Assembly (NCBI GenBank): GCA_023412475.1
Contig: JAEYNR010000053.1
Coordinates: 1-55,472 of the forward strand
DNA: 55,472 nt
Direction: 5' to 3'
From: Fibrobacterota bacterium
Lineage (GTDB): Bacteria > Fibrobacterota > Chitinivibrionia > Chitinivibrionales > Chitinispirillaceae
Shown: piece by piece, positions 1 to 9,325 of the stretch
Layout of the letters: each line of letters opens with the position of its first letter
Numbering within the stretch: the stretch's first letter is position 1
Made by a program: the position numbers and the translations under genes
Notes under the pieces: model-generated
The model's database searches: none
Seen by the model: only the letters and a program-made list of their open reading frames with translations
Told to the model about the DNA's origin: nothing

Positions 1-127
1 CGCTACAAAAAGAAGTACATGGAATATTTTAGATCCAATTGGTCTATTCTATTCTAATAGACTGTTTTAAAAACGAACTATTTTTTTCTCGCCCACTATT
101 CTGTATAGTATAAATTAGTCCGTCTGT

Positions 128-173
128 TCTAAAAACAAAAAAACAGTCCGTCCACAGAAGCCGCTATCGCGGC
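128..173 (-). terminator. Possible terminator of the hybrid kinase gene
   Basis: Downstream of the minus-strand kinase stop, GCCGC (160-164) and GCGGC (169-173) form a 5-bp GC stem with a 4-base loop. On the minus strand a T-rich tract follows at about 128-142. The T-run is some 18 bases from the stem, further than in a classical intrinsic terminator, so the call is weak. Confidence 0.3.
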
Positions 174-211
174 ATAAAAACAGTCCGTCCGCTACTACCG
201 TCCGCTACTAC
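144..211. repeat. Short GTCCG repeats at the 3' end of the kinase gene
   Basis: CAGTCCGTCC occurs at 144-153 and again at 181-190. A 13-base unit CGTCCGCTACTAC is present twice in tandem (186-198 and 199-211). The second copy lies inside the kinase CDS and supplies its last residues (SSGR), so the repeat has become part of the C-terminus. Similar GGACGGAC words follow the other hybrid kinase at 54453 and 54651. The remaining 1-143 is AT-rich with no gene seen. Confidence 0.6.
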
Positions 212-2840
212 GAAGTGCCACCTGTAATGCACAATGAAGCTCCTCAGTGGTGTAGGGCTTCTTCAATGCATATTTAAACCCATAACTGCACGGATCTGAC
301 ATCACCGGATCATCATAATATCCACTACTGGCCACGGCCGTTATTTCTGGACACCGTTTCTGCATTTCCCTTATCACTTCCTTTCCACCCAATCCTCCCT
401 TAATATTTAAATCCAACACCACAATATCATAAACCCTGCCCTCTTCCACACTCTCCCGGAAAAACTCCAACACCGCTTTACTGGAAGTAGTACTTGTTAC
501 ATAATATCCAAAACTAGACAACATACTCTCTGCCATCTTGGTGATAAACGGCTCGTCATCCAACCACAAAACCCTTATCTTCCCTACACCTCCAATAAAT
601 GCAGTAACACTGCCCATATCCTTTTGAGTCGCTATGCTCTGAGTTACCGCAGGAATCCTAACCGTAAATATTGTACCTGCTCCCTCCTCAGACTCCACTC
701 GGATAGTTCCATCATGGTTTGCAATTATAGAATAAGCAGCCGATAACCCCAGTCCGTTTCCTTTGGCTTTAGTGGTAAAAAAGGGATCAAATATTTTTGG
801 CAAATTTCCCTTCTTAATACCTGGCCCGTTATCCTTAATAGTTACCTCAACAAAGGGGATAACTTTCCCCAGACGCATCTCTGGTTTGTTTTGCGCACCA
901 ATCTCTACTACTCCATTTTCTCCATTTTCTGCCACCGATTGACAACCATTAAGAATAATGTTATAAAAAACCTGTCGCACCAGTCCCTCATCAATATTAC
1001 AAAATGACAAATCCGGAGAGAGTCTGCATTTTATCTGATGGGAATATCTTGCACTGAGCATATCCACAGCACTGCAAACAATCTCGCCTAAAGATCTTAC
1101 TTTTTTAACTGGAATTCCCCCCTTAGAGAAGGTAAGCAGACGGTTGGTAAGATCTTTCGCCTTGCGACAAACACTCAATGCATCATCAAGGTTTTCATAT
1201 ATTCGGGAATTATTTTCTGATGAAATTGAAATACGGGCCAAATCTAAAAATCCCATAACCCCACTTAACAGATTATTAAAATCATGGGCAATACCTCCAG
1301 CTAAAAGCCCCAGTGATTCCAGCTTCTGAGCTTTCAGTATCTCCTCACCGGTGATCTTGCGAACCGTAATATCCTCAGCCACTTCTGCAACCCGGTAGAT
1401 CTTTCCGATAGAGTTTCTTATAGGAAAGCTACGGTACCGAATCCATCGAACACCACCCGATGGATGTACGATCCGAATTTCTCTATCCATAACCAGATTA
1501 TTGGAAGTAGAATCTACTGTCAGCTTTATCAGTTTCTTGTCATCTTCATATATATAATCCAGAAGTACTTCCGGATTAGCAATAAACTCTTCCCTGGGTC
1601 TTCCAAATATCTCATTAAAAGCAGGACTTACATAGTAAATTTTTTCTTCAGCTCTGAGCCAATAGGCCTCTCGTATGTTTTCTGCAATCTGGCGGATCGT
1701 TGCTTCGCTTTCCCTCAGGTCATTCTCAGCCCTTTTTCTGAGGTTTATATTGATTAAAAGAAAAATAGAGATAGCGCTCAAAGCACTGGCTATAAAGAGC
1801 ACCCCCCAGAGCAGTCTTTTATTGATTCTGTAAAATGGTTGTGGTTTGTTAATTACCAGACTTTCTTCTGGAAGCAAGCTGGTGTTGATCCTGAATTTTT
1901 TTAATTGAGTATAATCAAACATGTACTGATTATGACTTTTTATTAACACTGGCAAACTTTCCGGTCTTTCTCCAGAAAGAATTCTTCTGGCATATTGAGC
2001 CGCCATTACCCCCTGCCCTCTGGCACTTATCAGACTGCCCCCAAGAACTCCATATCCAAGGTTATTATCATTGATAGCATAGATGGGGACCTTGGCACTT
2101 GAAGCTATAAGAGTGATCGCTTGTTGAGCGGTTAAATACTGATTTAAACGGTCCCGGTGAAAAGAAGCAAAAAGAATAACCCATTTTTTATCCAATTTCT
2201 CCACCCGCTCCATAAGCTCTTCAATAGAAAGATCGCTCAGATAATGACACTGCAGCTCGGTGAAATCTACCGCAGCCTTCTCCACCATCTCTCTATTGGC
2301 TTTTCCGGAAACAGTGTTATCATGGATAACCAGAACATCCCTTACCTCTGTCTGAAGTTTTGATATAAGCTGCAGATTTTGAGCAATGTCATGTGATTCT
2401 GTTATGCCGGTCAATATTCGTTTCTTATTCATCATCTGCTCAGAGTAATTATTAATTCCTGTGAAAACAATCGGCACATTCCTGAAAAGAAGTGTATCAA
2501 ATTTCGACATTAAATCCAGTGAGTAATTATCACATGCGATAATTAAATCAAACTGTACAAATTGATATTTGTTGGAGACAAACTCAAAATAACATTTGTC
2601 ATTTAAATTAAACCGCTTGGAATCAATATGTTCTATATATAATTCGACATCATCAGACTGATCTGTTTTTTTCAACTCAGATTTGAGCGCTGAAAGCAAG
2701 GTGTCTGACCATTCAAATCCCTCGTGATAAGAATCAAATATCAGTATATTGGTTCCTGCCAAGAGCGGATGATAAACAACAAAAACAAATACAGCAATTA
2801 AAATCTCTCTAATCATCTTCGAACTTTTTAATCCAGACAT
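195..2840 (-). CDS. Hybrid sensor histidine kinase (ABC-type sensory domain, PAS, HisKA, HATPase, receiver)
   Basis: Membrane sensor kinase of about 881 residues. An N-terminal signal/anchor is followed by a periplasmic ABC-substrate-binding-like domain (roughly 30-320), a membrane helix (about 342-365), a PAS domain (380-495), and a kinase core with phospho-acceptor His519 in GGIAHDFNN, DNGPGI at 670-675 and GNGLGL at 694-699. A C-terminal receiver has phospho-Asp810 (VVLDLN) and a KP pair near 861. The ABC-like part suggests that a small molecule is sensed directly. The longest frame begins with TTG at 2873; I prefer ATG 2840 because GGGAG lies just upstream, and ATG 2816 is also possible. 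No dedicated response regulator is adjacent. The last few residues come from a short DNA repeat. Family assignment is firm; the ligand is unknown. Confidence 0.9.
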   Translation of the reverse strand: MSGLKSSKMIREILIAVFVFVVYHPLLAGTNILIFDSYHEGFEWSDTLLSALKSELKKTDQSDDVELYIEHIDSKRFNLNDKCYFEFVSNKYQFVQFDLIIACDNYSLDLMSKFDTLLFRNVPIVFTGINNYSEQMMNKKRILTGITESHDIAQNLQLISKLQTEVRDVLVIHDNTVSGKANREMVEKAAVDFTELQCHYLSDLSIEELMERVEKLDKKWVILFASFHRDRLNQYLTAQQAITLIASSAKVPIYAINDNNLGYGVLGGSLISARGQGVMAAQYARRILSGERPESLPVLIKSHNQYMFDYTQLKKFRINTSLLPEESLVINKPQPFYRINKRLLWGVLFIASALSAISIFLLININLRKRAENDLRESEATIRQIAENIREAYWLRAEEKIYYVSPAFNEIFGRPREEFIANPEVLLDYIYEDDKKLIKLTVDSTSNNLVMDREIRIVHPSGGVRWIRYRSFPIRNSIGKIYRVAEVAEDITVRKITGEEILKAQKLESLGLLAGGIAHDFNNLLSGVMGFLDLARISISSENNSRIYENLDDALSVCRKAKDLTNRLLTFSKGGIPVKKVRSLGEIVCSAVDMLSARYSHQIKCRLSPDLSFCNIDEGLVRQVFYNIILNGCQSVAENGENGVVEIGAQNKPEMRLGKVIPFVEVTIKDNGPGIKKGNLPKIFDPFFTTKAKGNGLGLSAAYSIIANHDGTIRVESEEGAGTIFTVRIPAVTQSIATQKDMGSVTAFIGGVGKIRVLWLDDEPFITKMAESMLSSFGYYVTSTTSSKAVLEFFRESVEEGRVYDIVVLDLNIKGGLGGKEVIREMQKRCPEITAVASSGYYDDPVMSDPCSYGFKYALKKPYTTEELHCALQVALRSSGR

Positions 2841-3035
2841 ACGCTCCCATCTCTGCTCTAATCCGGTAATCAATATCCTTGGAAATTAAGATTCACCATA
2901 AGATCAACACAAATAATAAAAAAAATTACCGGAATTTTAAATGAAAACTGGAATTTCCCTTCTCAGATGATCTATTTTTTCTTCACCTTTTAAAAACCGA
3001 CACTTATTACATTCAATTTAAAAGTGGAGAAATTT

Positions 3036-3719
3036 ATGTTGAAATTTATCCTATTCAGCTCATCGGTGCTCATTTTATCTGCATATACTGTTTTTGCCGG
3101 TCCAAAAATGGAAATCGAGTCCAAAGCCTTTAATAGCCCGGATATCATAGCAGGAACCACCACTAAAGTCCCTGCCGTGTTTACCGTTAAAAACATCGGT
3201 GATGCCCCCCTCAAGCTCACTTCCGTGAAACCCTCCTGCGGATGCACTGTAGTAAAATTCGATTCTACCATTCAACCGGGCAAATCTACAACTATTGAGT
3301 CTGCTGTAAACATTCCAGGATATCGCAACGGCAATTATACCAAACAGATAATAGTAAAATCCAATGCAGATGATTCCACTACCCGCCTGTTGATAAAATT
3401 TTCAATCATCTCTGCGGTTGACATCTCTGATCGAGCAGTTGATTTTGACAGCTCATCAGTCAGTAAACCCCTATCAATTACGCTTTCTTCTAAAAAAGAG
3501 GACCTTAAGGTCAATTCCGTGCAATATGTAGCAGATACACTGTGCGTACCAATGAAATTTAACTGGACAAAAACCGATTCTGTGAATGCTCAGGGAATGA
3601 GAGTCTTTAAACTTGATCTTTTCCATCCATCAAAAGCCAAAAAAGGTCCAGGAAAAATTAATATTGCACTGAATCATGAGAATCAAAAAGAAATATCAAT
3701 TACCGGTAATATCCACTGA
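3036..3719 (+). CDS. DUF1573 domain secreted protein
   Basis: A 227-residue protein with an N-terminal signal peptide (MLKFILFSSSVLILSAYTVF, then A) followed by the DUF1573 signature: an ASPHtype fold segment with KNIGDAPL, the SCGCT motif and the PGKS turn at about residues 50-95. DUF1573 proteins are exported beta-sandwich proteins of unknown function common in Bacteroidota and relatives. An upstream GTG at 3024 is also in frame, but GTGGAG at 3024-3029 is well placed as the ribosome binding site for ATG 3036, so I use the latter. The gene is divergent from the hybrid kinase, so the 190-bp gap should hold both promoters, and it ends before a strong hairpin. Confidence 0.85.
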   Translation: MLKFILFSSSVLILSAYTVFAGPKMEIESKAFNSPDIIAGTTTKVPAVFTVKNIGDAPLKLTSVKPSCGCTVVKFDSTIQPGKSTTIESAVNIPGYRNGNYTKQIIVKSNADDSTTRLLIKFSIISAVDISDRAVDFDSSSVSKPLSITLSSKKEDLKVNSVQYVADTLCVPMKFNWTKTDSVNAQGMRVFKLDLFHPSKAKKGPGKINIALNHENQKEISITGNIH

Positions 3720-3732
3720 TTGACAAATTGCT

Positions 3733-3768
3733 AAAGGTGAAGTCCACTGTTGGACTTCACCTTTCCTT
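3733..3768 (+). terminator. Hairpin terminator after the DUF1573 gene
   Basis: AAAGGTGAAGTCCA (3733-3746) and TGGACTTCACCTTT (3751-3764) are perfect 14-base inverted repeats around a 4-base loop, starting 14 bases past the stop codon. The following tract (CTTTCC) is only modestly T-rich. Confidence 0.7.
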
Positions 3769-3896
3769 CAGCTTAAAACTCCTAATGTATTCTACAGCTC
3801 TTCTCTTACAATGGATAAAAAATATATTTTCAAGAGTGTTATAGTAATTATAAACTGGCAGTCCACCTAAACCATATAGGAAAATACAAACTGCTA

Positions 3897-3919
3897 CTGT
3901 TATCCCATTGAGATAACAG
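3897..3919. promoter_or_regulatory. Palindromic operator candidate upstream of the ZIP transporter
   Basis: CTGTTATC (3897-3904) and GATAACAG (3912-3919) form a perfect 8-base inverted repeat with a 7-base spacer, 45-67 bases before the zupT start codon. Size and spacing fit a dimeric repressor site, and metal importers are commonly repressed by metal-sensing regulators. A short RNA hairpin is the alternative. No regulator gene is adjacent. Confidence 0.35.
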
Positions 3920-3963
3920 ACGTGTTCCAACAAAAAGCAAGCTATTGAGAAGAGGTAATGTGA

Positions 3964-4797
3964 ATGGAAACTCTAAATCTTACTGCCAGTAATCTGCTAT
4001 TTGCTTTCTCTCTGACCCTGTTTGCCGGATTGGCTACCGGCATAGGAAGTACAATTGCTTTTTTAACAAAACATACAAACACCAGATTTCTGGCCCTTGC
4101 ACTAGGGTTCTCTGCAGGTGTAATGATCTATGTTTCCTTTGTCGAAATTTTTTTCAAAGCAAGAATATCGCTGGTCTCTGTACTGGGTGAGAGGTTTGGC
4201 ACCATTGCCACTACCTGCGCCTTTTTTGGAGGAATACTTTTGATCGCGATTATCGACAAACTGGTACCGAGCTTTGAGAACCCTCACGAGATGCATAAAG
4301 TGGAAGAGCTTGAGAAGATTCCATCTGAATCCTCTAAAAGAGACTCCGGACTTCTGCGAACCGGCACCTTTACTGCCATCGCCATCGCCATTCATAATTT
4401 CCCGGAGGGGCTGGCTACTTTCACCGGCGCATTAACCGACCCAGCACTGGGCATCTCCATTGCAGTAGCTATAGCCATACACAACATCCCTGAAGGAATC
4501 GCTGTATCTGTACCAGTCTATTACGCCACAAAGAGCCGAAAACGAGCCTTCTGCTACTCTTTTCTCTCCGGACTTTCAGAGCCACTCGGGGCAGTAATTG
4601 GATTTCTGATCCTCAGAAACTTTTTTTCCGAATTGATGTTTGGAATTGTATTCGCCAGCGTTTCTGGTATAATGGTTTTTATTTCACTTGATGAGCTTCT
4701 TCCATCGGCCCAGAAATATGGTGAGCACCATCTTTCTATCTATGGGCTAACCTCAGGGATGGCGGTGATGGCAATCAGCCTAATTCTTTTTTCCTGA
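3964..4797 (+). CDS. zupT: ZIP family divalent metal transporter (ZupT-like)
   Basis: A 277-residue inner-membrane protein with about eight predicted helices. The two paired ZIP motifs that line the metal path are intact: HNFPEG at 144-149 in helix IV and HNIPEG at 173-178 in helix V, with the usual SGLSEPLGA segment afterwards. The loop between helices III and IV (about 103-130) is hydrophilic and contains His residues, as expected. Family members import Zn2+ and other divalent cations such as Fe2+ or Mn2+. ATG 3964 has AGAGG eight bases upstream. The gene is monocistronic, with a palindrome in its leader as a possible operator. Confidence 0.92.
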   Translation: METLNLTASNLLFAFSLTLFAGLATGIGSTIAFLTKHTNTRFLALALGFSAGVMIYVSFVEIFFKARISLVSVLGERFGTIATTCAFFGGILLIAIIDKLVPSFENPHEMHKVEELEKIPSESSKRDSGLLRTGTFTAIAIAIHNFPEGLATFTGALTDPALGISIAVAIAIHNIPEGIAVSVPVYYATKSRKRAFCYSFLSGLSEPLGAVIGFLILRNFFSELMFGIVFASVSGIMVFISLDELLPSAQKYGEHHLSIYGLTSGMAVMAISLILFS

Positions 4798-5017
4798 CAT
4801 GCTTTCCCAGGCACATTTTTTTGAACCTATTATAGACATGGGACTCTCTGAAAGTGTGGCAAGATCCCATATCTAACCACCACAGGCAACCTCAGAAGGT
4901 AAACTTCATCCTAAAGTAAATAATCCTTCCAAACCCACCACCCCTCAACACTTTCGCTAAATTCCTGAAGGGAGGTCTCCCTGCCGGTTTATAATGCCTG
5001 AACCAGCATAAAAAAAA

Positions 5018-6538
5018 TCACTTTGCCCCATATTTCAGAAGCAATCTTTCCAGCTCGGTATCGATTAGTCCCGCAGTTCTCAAGGGTAGTTTCCCTTTAT
5101 TGTCTGCAAGATTGGGATCAGCACCATTCTGAAGCAGATGCGAGGCAATAAATAAAGCATTTTCCCTGACTGCATAATGAAGAGGTGTGTCTCCTTTTTT
5201 ATCTCTGACATTAGGATCTGCCCCATGCTGCAGAAGTAACTGTGTTTCTACAGTCAATCCTCGGCGAACCGCCTCATGAAGAGGTGTAGTAGCAGCCCCC
5301 TTCTCACATCTTGGCGATACTCCCCCAGAGAGCATCTGCCGAAGTGTTTCGGTATCCCCTATCTTCACTACTGCTAATAGAGGGTTCTCCGCGACATTTT
5401 TCTCCACTTCTGAAGATAGAGCCGTTACTGGTTGGGCCATACGCTTTTGTTTACTGATTTTTTTCCTCTTTTGATTCTTTGGCTCTACACTTTTTTCATC
5501 ATTTACATCCGCCACTATTCCATAATTAACCGCAGAATCAATTAACGTATCTTCAACTGACAATACCTGATCAGAACCCGACTTTGGCATGATTAAAAAT
5601 AGCAGCACCAGAATAACTATAGCAGCACCTGTGATTAAGCTCCAAAAAAGAGCTGGTTTGAATTCTTTTCTGGAATAGGAGAAGTTTTCAGATGAACTGT
5701 ATGGAGCACCAAAGATATCAGGAAAACTGTTGTTTAAGGCTTCAATAACTTCAGATGGGGTTTGAAAGCGCTTTCCAGGCTCCTTCTGCATCATTTTAGC
5801 AACCACATCAGAGAGCGGACCCGGAATTGAAGAAACATTTTCCTTTAATACTGGAACCGGACGGTGTATGTGCTTAACAATAACATCCACGATCGATTTT
5901 CCCGGAAACGGAGTCGAGCCGGCAAGCATATGATATAAGGTACAACCCAGAGCATATATATCGGAGCGGCAATCTGCAGCACTGGGATTTTCGGTTTGCT
6001 CAGGGGCTGCATAATGAGGGCTTCCCAACATAATATTAGGCATGGTCAAGCGAATGTCACCATCAATACGTGCAAGGCCCAGATCAGCTAATTTAACCAT
6101 GCCGGCTTTATCAATCATAATGTTTTCTGGTTTTATATCCCGATGAACTATCCCGTTTTTCAAGGCCATCTGAAGAGCGGAAAGGACTTGCATGGTAATT
6201 CTCACTGCCTCCTGCGGCTCTACCTTGCCTTTTTCAGAAATAATGGTTTGAAGTGTTTTCCCATCGACATAGTCCATTACTATAAAATGAACTCCATTCT
6301 CACAACCTACATTTGTTACACCAATGATGTTTGGGTGGCGAAGTTTTGCGGCAATCCGTGCTTCTCTAAGAAAGCGTTCCTTGGCATCGGGTACATCGGA
6401 GAGAGGCTTTAACACTTTGACTGCAACGATTATATCCAAGGCAAGATGATGAGCTTTGTAGACAGTCCCCATCCCTCCATGCCCGATCTTTTCAAGAATT
6501 TTACTTCCCCCGATCGTTGTTCCAACAAGTTCTTCCAT
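5018..6538 (-). CDS. Membrane Ser/Thr protein kinase with C-terminal ankyrin repeats
   Basis: A 506-residue Hanks-type kinase. The glycine-rich loop GHGGMG is at 19-24, the ATP-binding Lys at 41 (AVKVLK), the catalytic loop HRDIKPEN at 132-139, a DLG in place of DFG at 152-154, and APE at 178-180, so all catalytic residues are present. A single membrane helix lies around 297-319. The C-terminal region is not PASTA but carries three to four ankyrin repeats (about 385-506, with TPLHEAVRRG and TPLHYAVREN). With a cytoplasmic N-terminal kinase, the ankyrin part should be periplasmic, where it could bind protein or envelope ligands; this is inference. A GGAGG lies 7 bases before ATG 6538. Just upstream, in the same orientation, is a lone receiver protein. 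Confidence 0.92.
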   Translation of the reverse strand: MEELVGTTIGGSKILEKIGHGGMGTVYKAHHLALDIIVAVKVLKPLSDVPDAKERFLREARIAAKLRHPNIIGVTNVGCENGVHFIVMDYVDGKTLQTIISEKGKVEPQEAVRITMQVLSALQMALKNGIVHRDIKPENIMIDKAGMVKLADLGLARIDGDIRLTMPNIMLGSPHYAAPEQTENPSAADCRSDIYALGCTLYHMLAGSTPFPGKSIVDVIVKHIHRPVPVLKENVSSIPGPLSDVVAKMMQKEPGKRFQTPSEVIEALNNSFPDIFGAPYSSSENFSYSRKEFKPALFWSLITGAAIVILVLLFLIMPKSGSDQVLSVEDTLIDSAVNYGIVADVNDEKSVEPKNQKRKKISKQKRMAQPVTALSSEVEKNVAENPLLAVVKIGDTETLRQMLSGGVSPRCEKGAATTPLHEAVRRGLTVETQLLLQHGADPNVRDKKGDTPLHYAVRENALFIASHLLQNGADPNLADNKGKLPLRTAGLIDTELERLLLKYGAK

Positions 6539-6787
6539 GCAAATCCTCCAGCCAATTCGATTTGATCAAAGCCTGACCTTTCGCACCTATTCTGGAAAGC
6601 ACATCTTTCCTGAGTGCTTTGTCTCCTCTAAGTGGAGCTGAGTCAGTGGGTAAATATACTTCATTGTACACCTTTTATTTTTTAGGCAATTTTTATAAAC
6701 AATGAAAACTGCAACATTAGAATAACGAATTAGTTAAAGCGCGAGAAGAAGTTAATGCATAAATGAAATATTTTGGTAATGTCGGAC

Positions 6788-7150
6788 TTAAATTTGAAGC
6801 AAACGCTTGATTTTTTGAATTATCTGAACGGTATCGCCCTTAACGATAAAATCATCAACTCCAGCCTCCATCGCCATCGAATAGAACGCATCCGGGTCAT
6901 GACCTGTAGCAACCAGAATCTTTATATCAGGAAACCTTTCCCGGATCTCTTTGGCAAACTCAATTCCGCTTTTGCCCGGAAGAGTTATATCTATGATGGC
7001 CAAATCCGGTTTTTCTTTTTGGAATGCATGCTCCGCATCCTCTGCATCTATCGATTGAGATATGATTTTTACTCCGGGAATCCGTCTGATAATTACGCTA
7101 TACAGTAGCTGCATATCTTCACTATCTTCAACAACTCCAATTTTTTTCAT
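6788..7150 (-). CDS. Single-domain response regulator (CheY-like receiver)
   Basis: A 120-residue receiver with no output domain. The acidic pocket (Glu8, Asp9), phospho-acceptor Asp54 (IIDITLPG), Thr82 and Lys104 are all in place. Lys104 is followed by Gly instead of the usual Pro, a small deviation in the switch region. Such stand-alone receivers act by protein contact or as phosphorelay intermediates. Its partner could be one of the two hybrid kinases in the window, but nothing in the sequence proves this. About 250 bp separate it from the downstream Ser/Thr kinase, so co-transcription is uncertain. Confidence 0.9.
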   Translation of the reverse strand: MKKIGVVEDSEDMQLLYSVIIRRIPGVKIISQSIDAEDAEHAFQKEKPDLAIIDITLPGKSGIEFAKEIRERFPDIKILVATGHDPDAFYSMAMEAGVDDFIVKGDTVQIIQKIKRLLQI

Positions 7151-7536
7151 TAAACCTGTCCTGAACTATTTCCTTAAGAATAATCCACTTCCATTATCCT
7201 TTCATAATCGATTCTCCATACAATTACAACTTGGCAATATATGTGCCATGTTCAGGCAAATCGGTTACAGATGTGAAATATTACAAGTGGTGAAAAAAAT
7301 GCAGGCCTAAAAAACATTCTTGCTGCAACGATAAAGCTCCTGCGATACGCCAGAAACTTCCAAGCACCTCAAGTTCTCAATTTAATTAAATAACCAAGCA
7401 GACTAACCGGGCGGTTTCGAACCGGAGACCAGAAATGTCTCATGTCAAACTATCACAAGAGGTTTGTGAAACCAGACAACACTGATGAAGTACTCTCATC
7501 ATCATCGCCAGCAACTCAACAGCATGTCTTTGTTGA

Positions 7537-7900
7537 GAAAGGGATTTTGCTTGTTAATCAAGGAATATTGTTTGCTAATAAAAGAGTTTCCCTTTTTTGA
7601 ACAAAGGATTTTGCTTGCTTATCAAGGGATTTTGTTTGCTAATCAAAGAGTTCCCCTTTTTTGAACAAAGGATTTTGCTTGCTTATCAAGGGATTTTGTT
7701 TGCTAATCAAAGGGTTTCCCTTTCTTGAACAAAGGATTGTTCTTGCTAACCAAGGGATTTTGTTTGTTGAACAAAGAGTTTCCCTTTTTTGAACAAAGGA
7801 TTGTTCTTGCTAACCAAGGGATTTTGTTTGTTGAACAAGGAATTTTGTTCGTTAATAAAAGGGTTTCCCTTTCTTGGACAAAGGATTTTGCTTGTTGAAA
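7537..7900. repeat. Nested tandem repeat, 21/21/22-bp subunits in a 64-bp period
   Basis: About 17 subunits of the type CAAAGGATTTTGCTTGCTTAT follow each other. Measured starts at 7602, 7623, 7644, 7666, 7687, 7708, 7730, 7751, 7772, 7794, 7815, 7836, 7857 and 7879 give a 21, 21, 22 rhythm, so the higher-order unit is 64 bp (two GATTTTG-type subunits, then one GTTTCCCTTTTTTGAA type). Since 64 is not a multiple of three, a continuous coding role is excluded. The rest of the 7151-8089 gap (7151-7536 and 7901-8089) shows no gene that I can support. Confidence 0.9.
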
Positions 7901-8089
7901 TTAAATCGTCTGTTTGCAGATGTAGTCTGAACAGATAGGGGGAATAAGGCTTAATTGTTGCCCTCAGAGAGACGGGATTGCATCAATGAAGTGAGCGCAC
8001 AACCTAAGCGGTTGATCACCCCACATCGGATAAGTATCGTTGTTTGCAAAATCATCGGGATCGGTATTGCTTCTATACTGGCGTTTTTT

Positions 8090-9325
8090 TTAAGTTTTTA
8101 CTGGCATTCTGAGCATATCACCCGGGTAAAGCCGCACAGAAGCACCGTATCCGCACAAAAGCCGGTTTGAGGGAATCTTCTGCACCGGGTTTCCAGATAA
8201 ATCAGTAAAGTGAGAAAATGAGATGGTATAGGGCGAGGAGTATCTTTTAACCGGGAGCACATCCAAAACTTCTGATACTGCAAAACTGTTTTTCACATCA
8301 ATAACCGGTATCCCTCCTTCCAATACCCCTTTTACTATTCCTATAACCCTGGAATTAGAGGCTGCTTTTGAGGAAAACACCTCCTGCATGATCGAGTCAT
8401 CACCGTAAAAGCCAGTGGTGTATGGACGATGTTCGACCGTTTCCAGCTCATCGATCCATTCTTTGTGAACCACATAATTTTGAGGATCTTTCATACATTC
8501 ATCCAGGGCTTTCCGGTATGTTTTAACCACCGAAGCTACATAATGAATGCTTTTATTACGGCCTTCGATTTTGAGTGAATTCACACCAGTTGCTACAATC
8601 GCAGGTAGAATTGATAGAGTGCACAAATCTTTTGAATTAAGCAGATACACTCCATTTTGATCTTCTTCTGCATCAAAACTGCAATCACTCTTTGAAGAGG
8701 GTTCAACAGATGAGATGCTATACTGGAATCTGCATGGTTGAGGGCAATCACCCATATTAGGATGTCTTCCATTGAGGTAGGCACCCAGAAGACAACGCCC
8801 TGAGATCGAAACACACATTGCACCATGAACAAACATCTCAGTTTCCACTTGCTTCAAATGGCTCAGATGGGAAATCTGGACCAGATTGAGTTCACGTGGA
8901 AGTACGACTCTGCTTATACCCTGATCTTTCCAGAACTGAAGAGAGAGTGAATTACACGATCCAGTCTGAGTGCTTAAGTGCATAGCCACCTGAGGAAGAA
9001 TCTTTTTACAAAGCAGTAAAACACCCGGATCGCTAATAATAAAGGCATCAGGAAGAGAACTAATGTTTTTTATGCTTTGCAGTGTACATTCCACCTCATC
9101 AAGCCGCCGATCATCGGGCATAATATTTAGAGCTATATAGACCTTTTTAACTCTTTTGGCTGCCATTTCCAGAAGCTCAGGAAGATCATTAACTGTAAAA
9201 TTTGGCGAATGTGCACGCAAATTAAGCTGGCCAACACCAATATAAACGGCATCGGCACCATGATCAAAAGCCATTTGAGCAATAGCAAAGTTACCTGCAG
9301 GTGCAAGGAGTTCCGGGATGCTCAT
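8090..9325 (-). CDS. U32 family peptidase-like protein (TrhP/YegQ-type)
   Basis: A 411-residue U32 protein opening with the family hallmark ELLAPAGN and carrying the central signature FVHGAMCVSISGRC (about 165-178) followed by the cysteine-rich NMGDCPQPCR at 191-199. Cys171, 178, 194, 198 and the later Cys235 are candidates for metal or Fe-S ligation. Though annotated historically as collagenase-like peptidases, the best studied members (TrhP, RlhA, UbiU/V) work in prephenate- or iron-sulfur-dependent RNA or quinone hydroxylation. Which reaction applies here cannot be told from sequence. The start overlaps the thioredoxin stop (ATGA), so it is the last gene of the mltG-OMP-trx-U32 operon. Confidence 0.85.
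   Translation of the reverse strand: MSIPELLAPAGNFAIAQMAFDHGADAVYIGVGQLNLRAHSPNFTVNDLPELLEMAAKRVKKVYIALNIMPDDRRLDEVECTLQSIKNISSLPDAFIISDPGVLLLCKKILPQVAMHLSTQTGSCNSLSLQFWKDQGISRVVLPRELNLVQISHLSHLKQVETEMFVHGAMCVSISGRCLLGAYLNGRHPNMGDCPQPCRFQYSISSVEPSSKSDCSFDAEEDQNGVYLLNSKDLCTLSILPAIVATGVNSLKIEGRNKSIHYVASVVKTYRKALDECMKDPQNYVVHKEWIDELETVEHRPYTTGFYGDDSIMQEVFSSKAASNSRVIGIVKGVLEGGIPVIDVKNSFAVSEVLDVLPVKRYSSPYTISFSHFTDLSGNPVQKIPSNRLLCGYGASVRLYPGDMLRMPVKT

Noticed and set aside
7537..7900. CRISPR array
   Set aside because: The repeats are contiguous, differ slightly from each other and contain no unique spacers; no cas genes are near.
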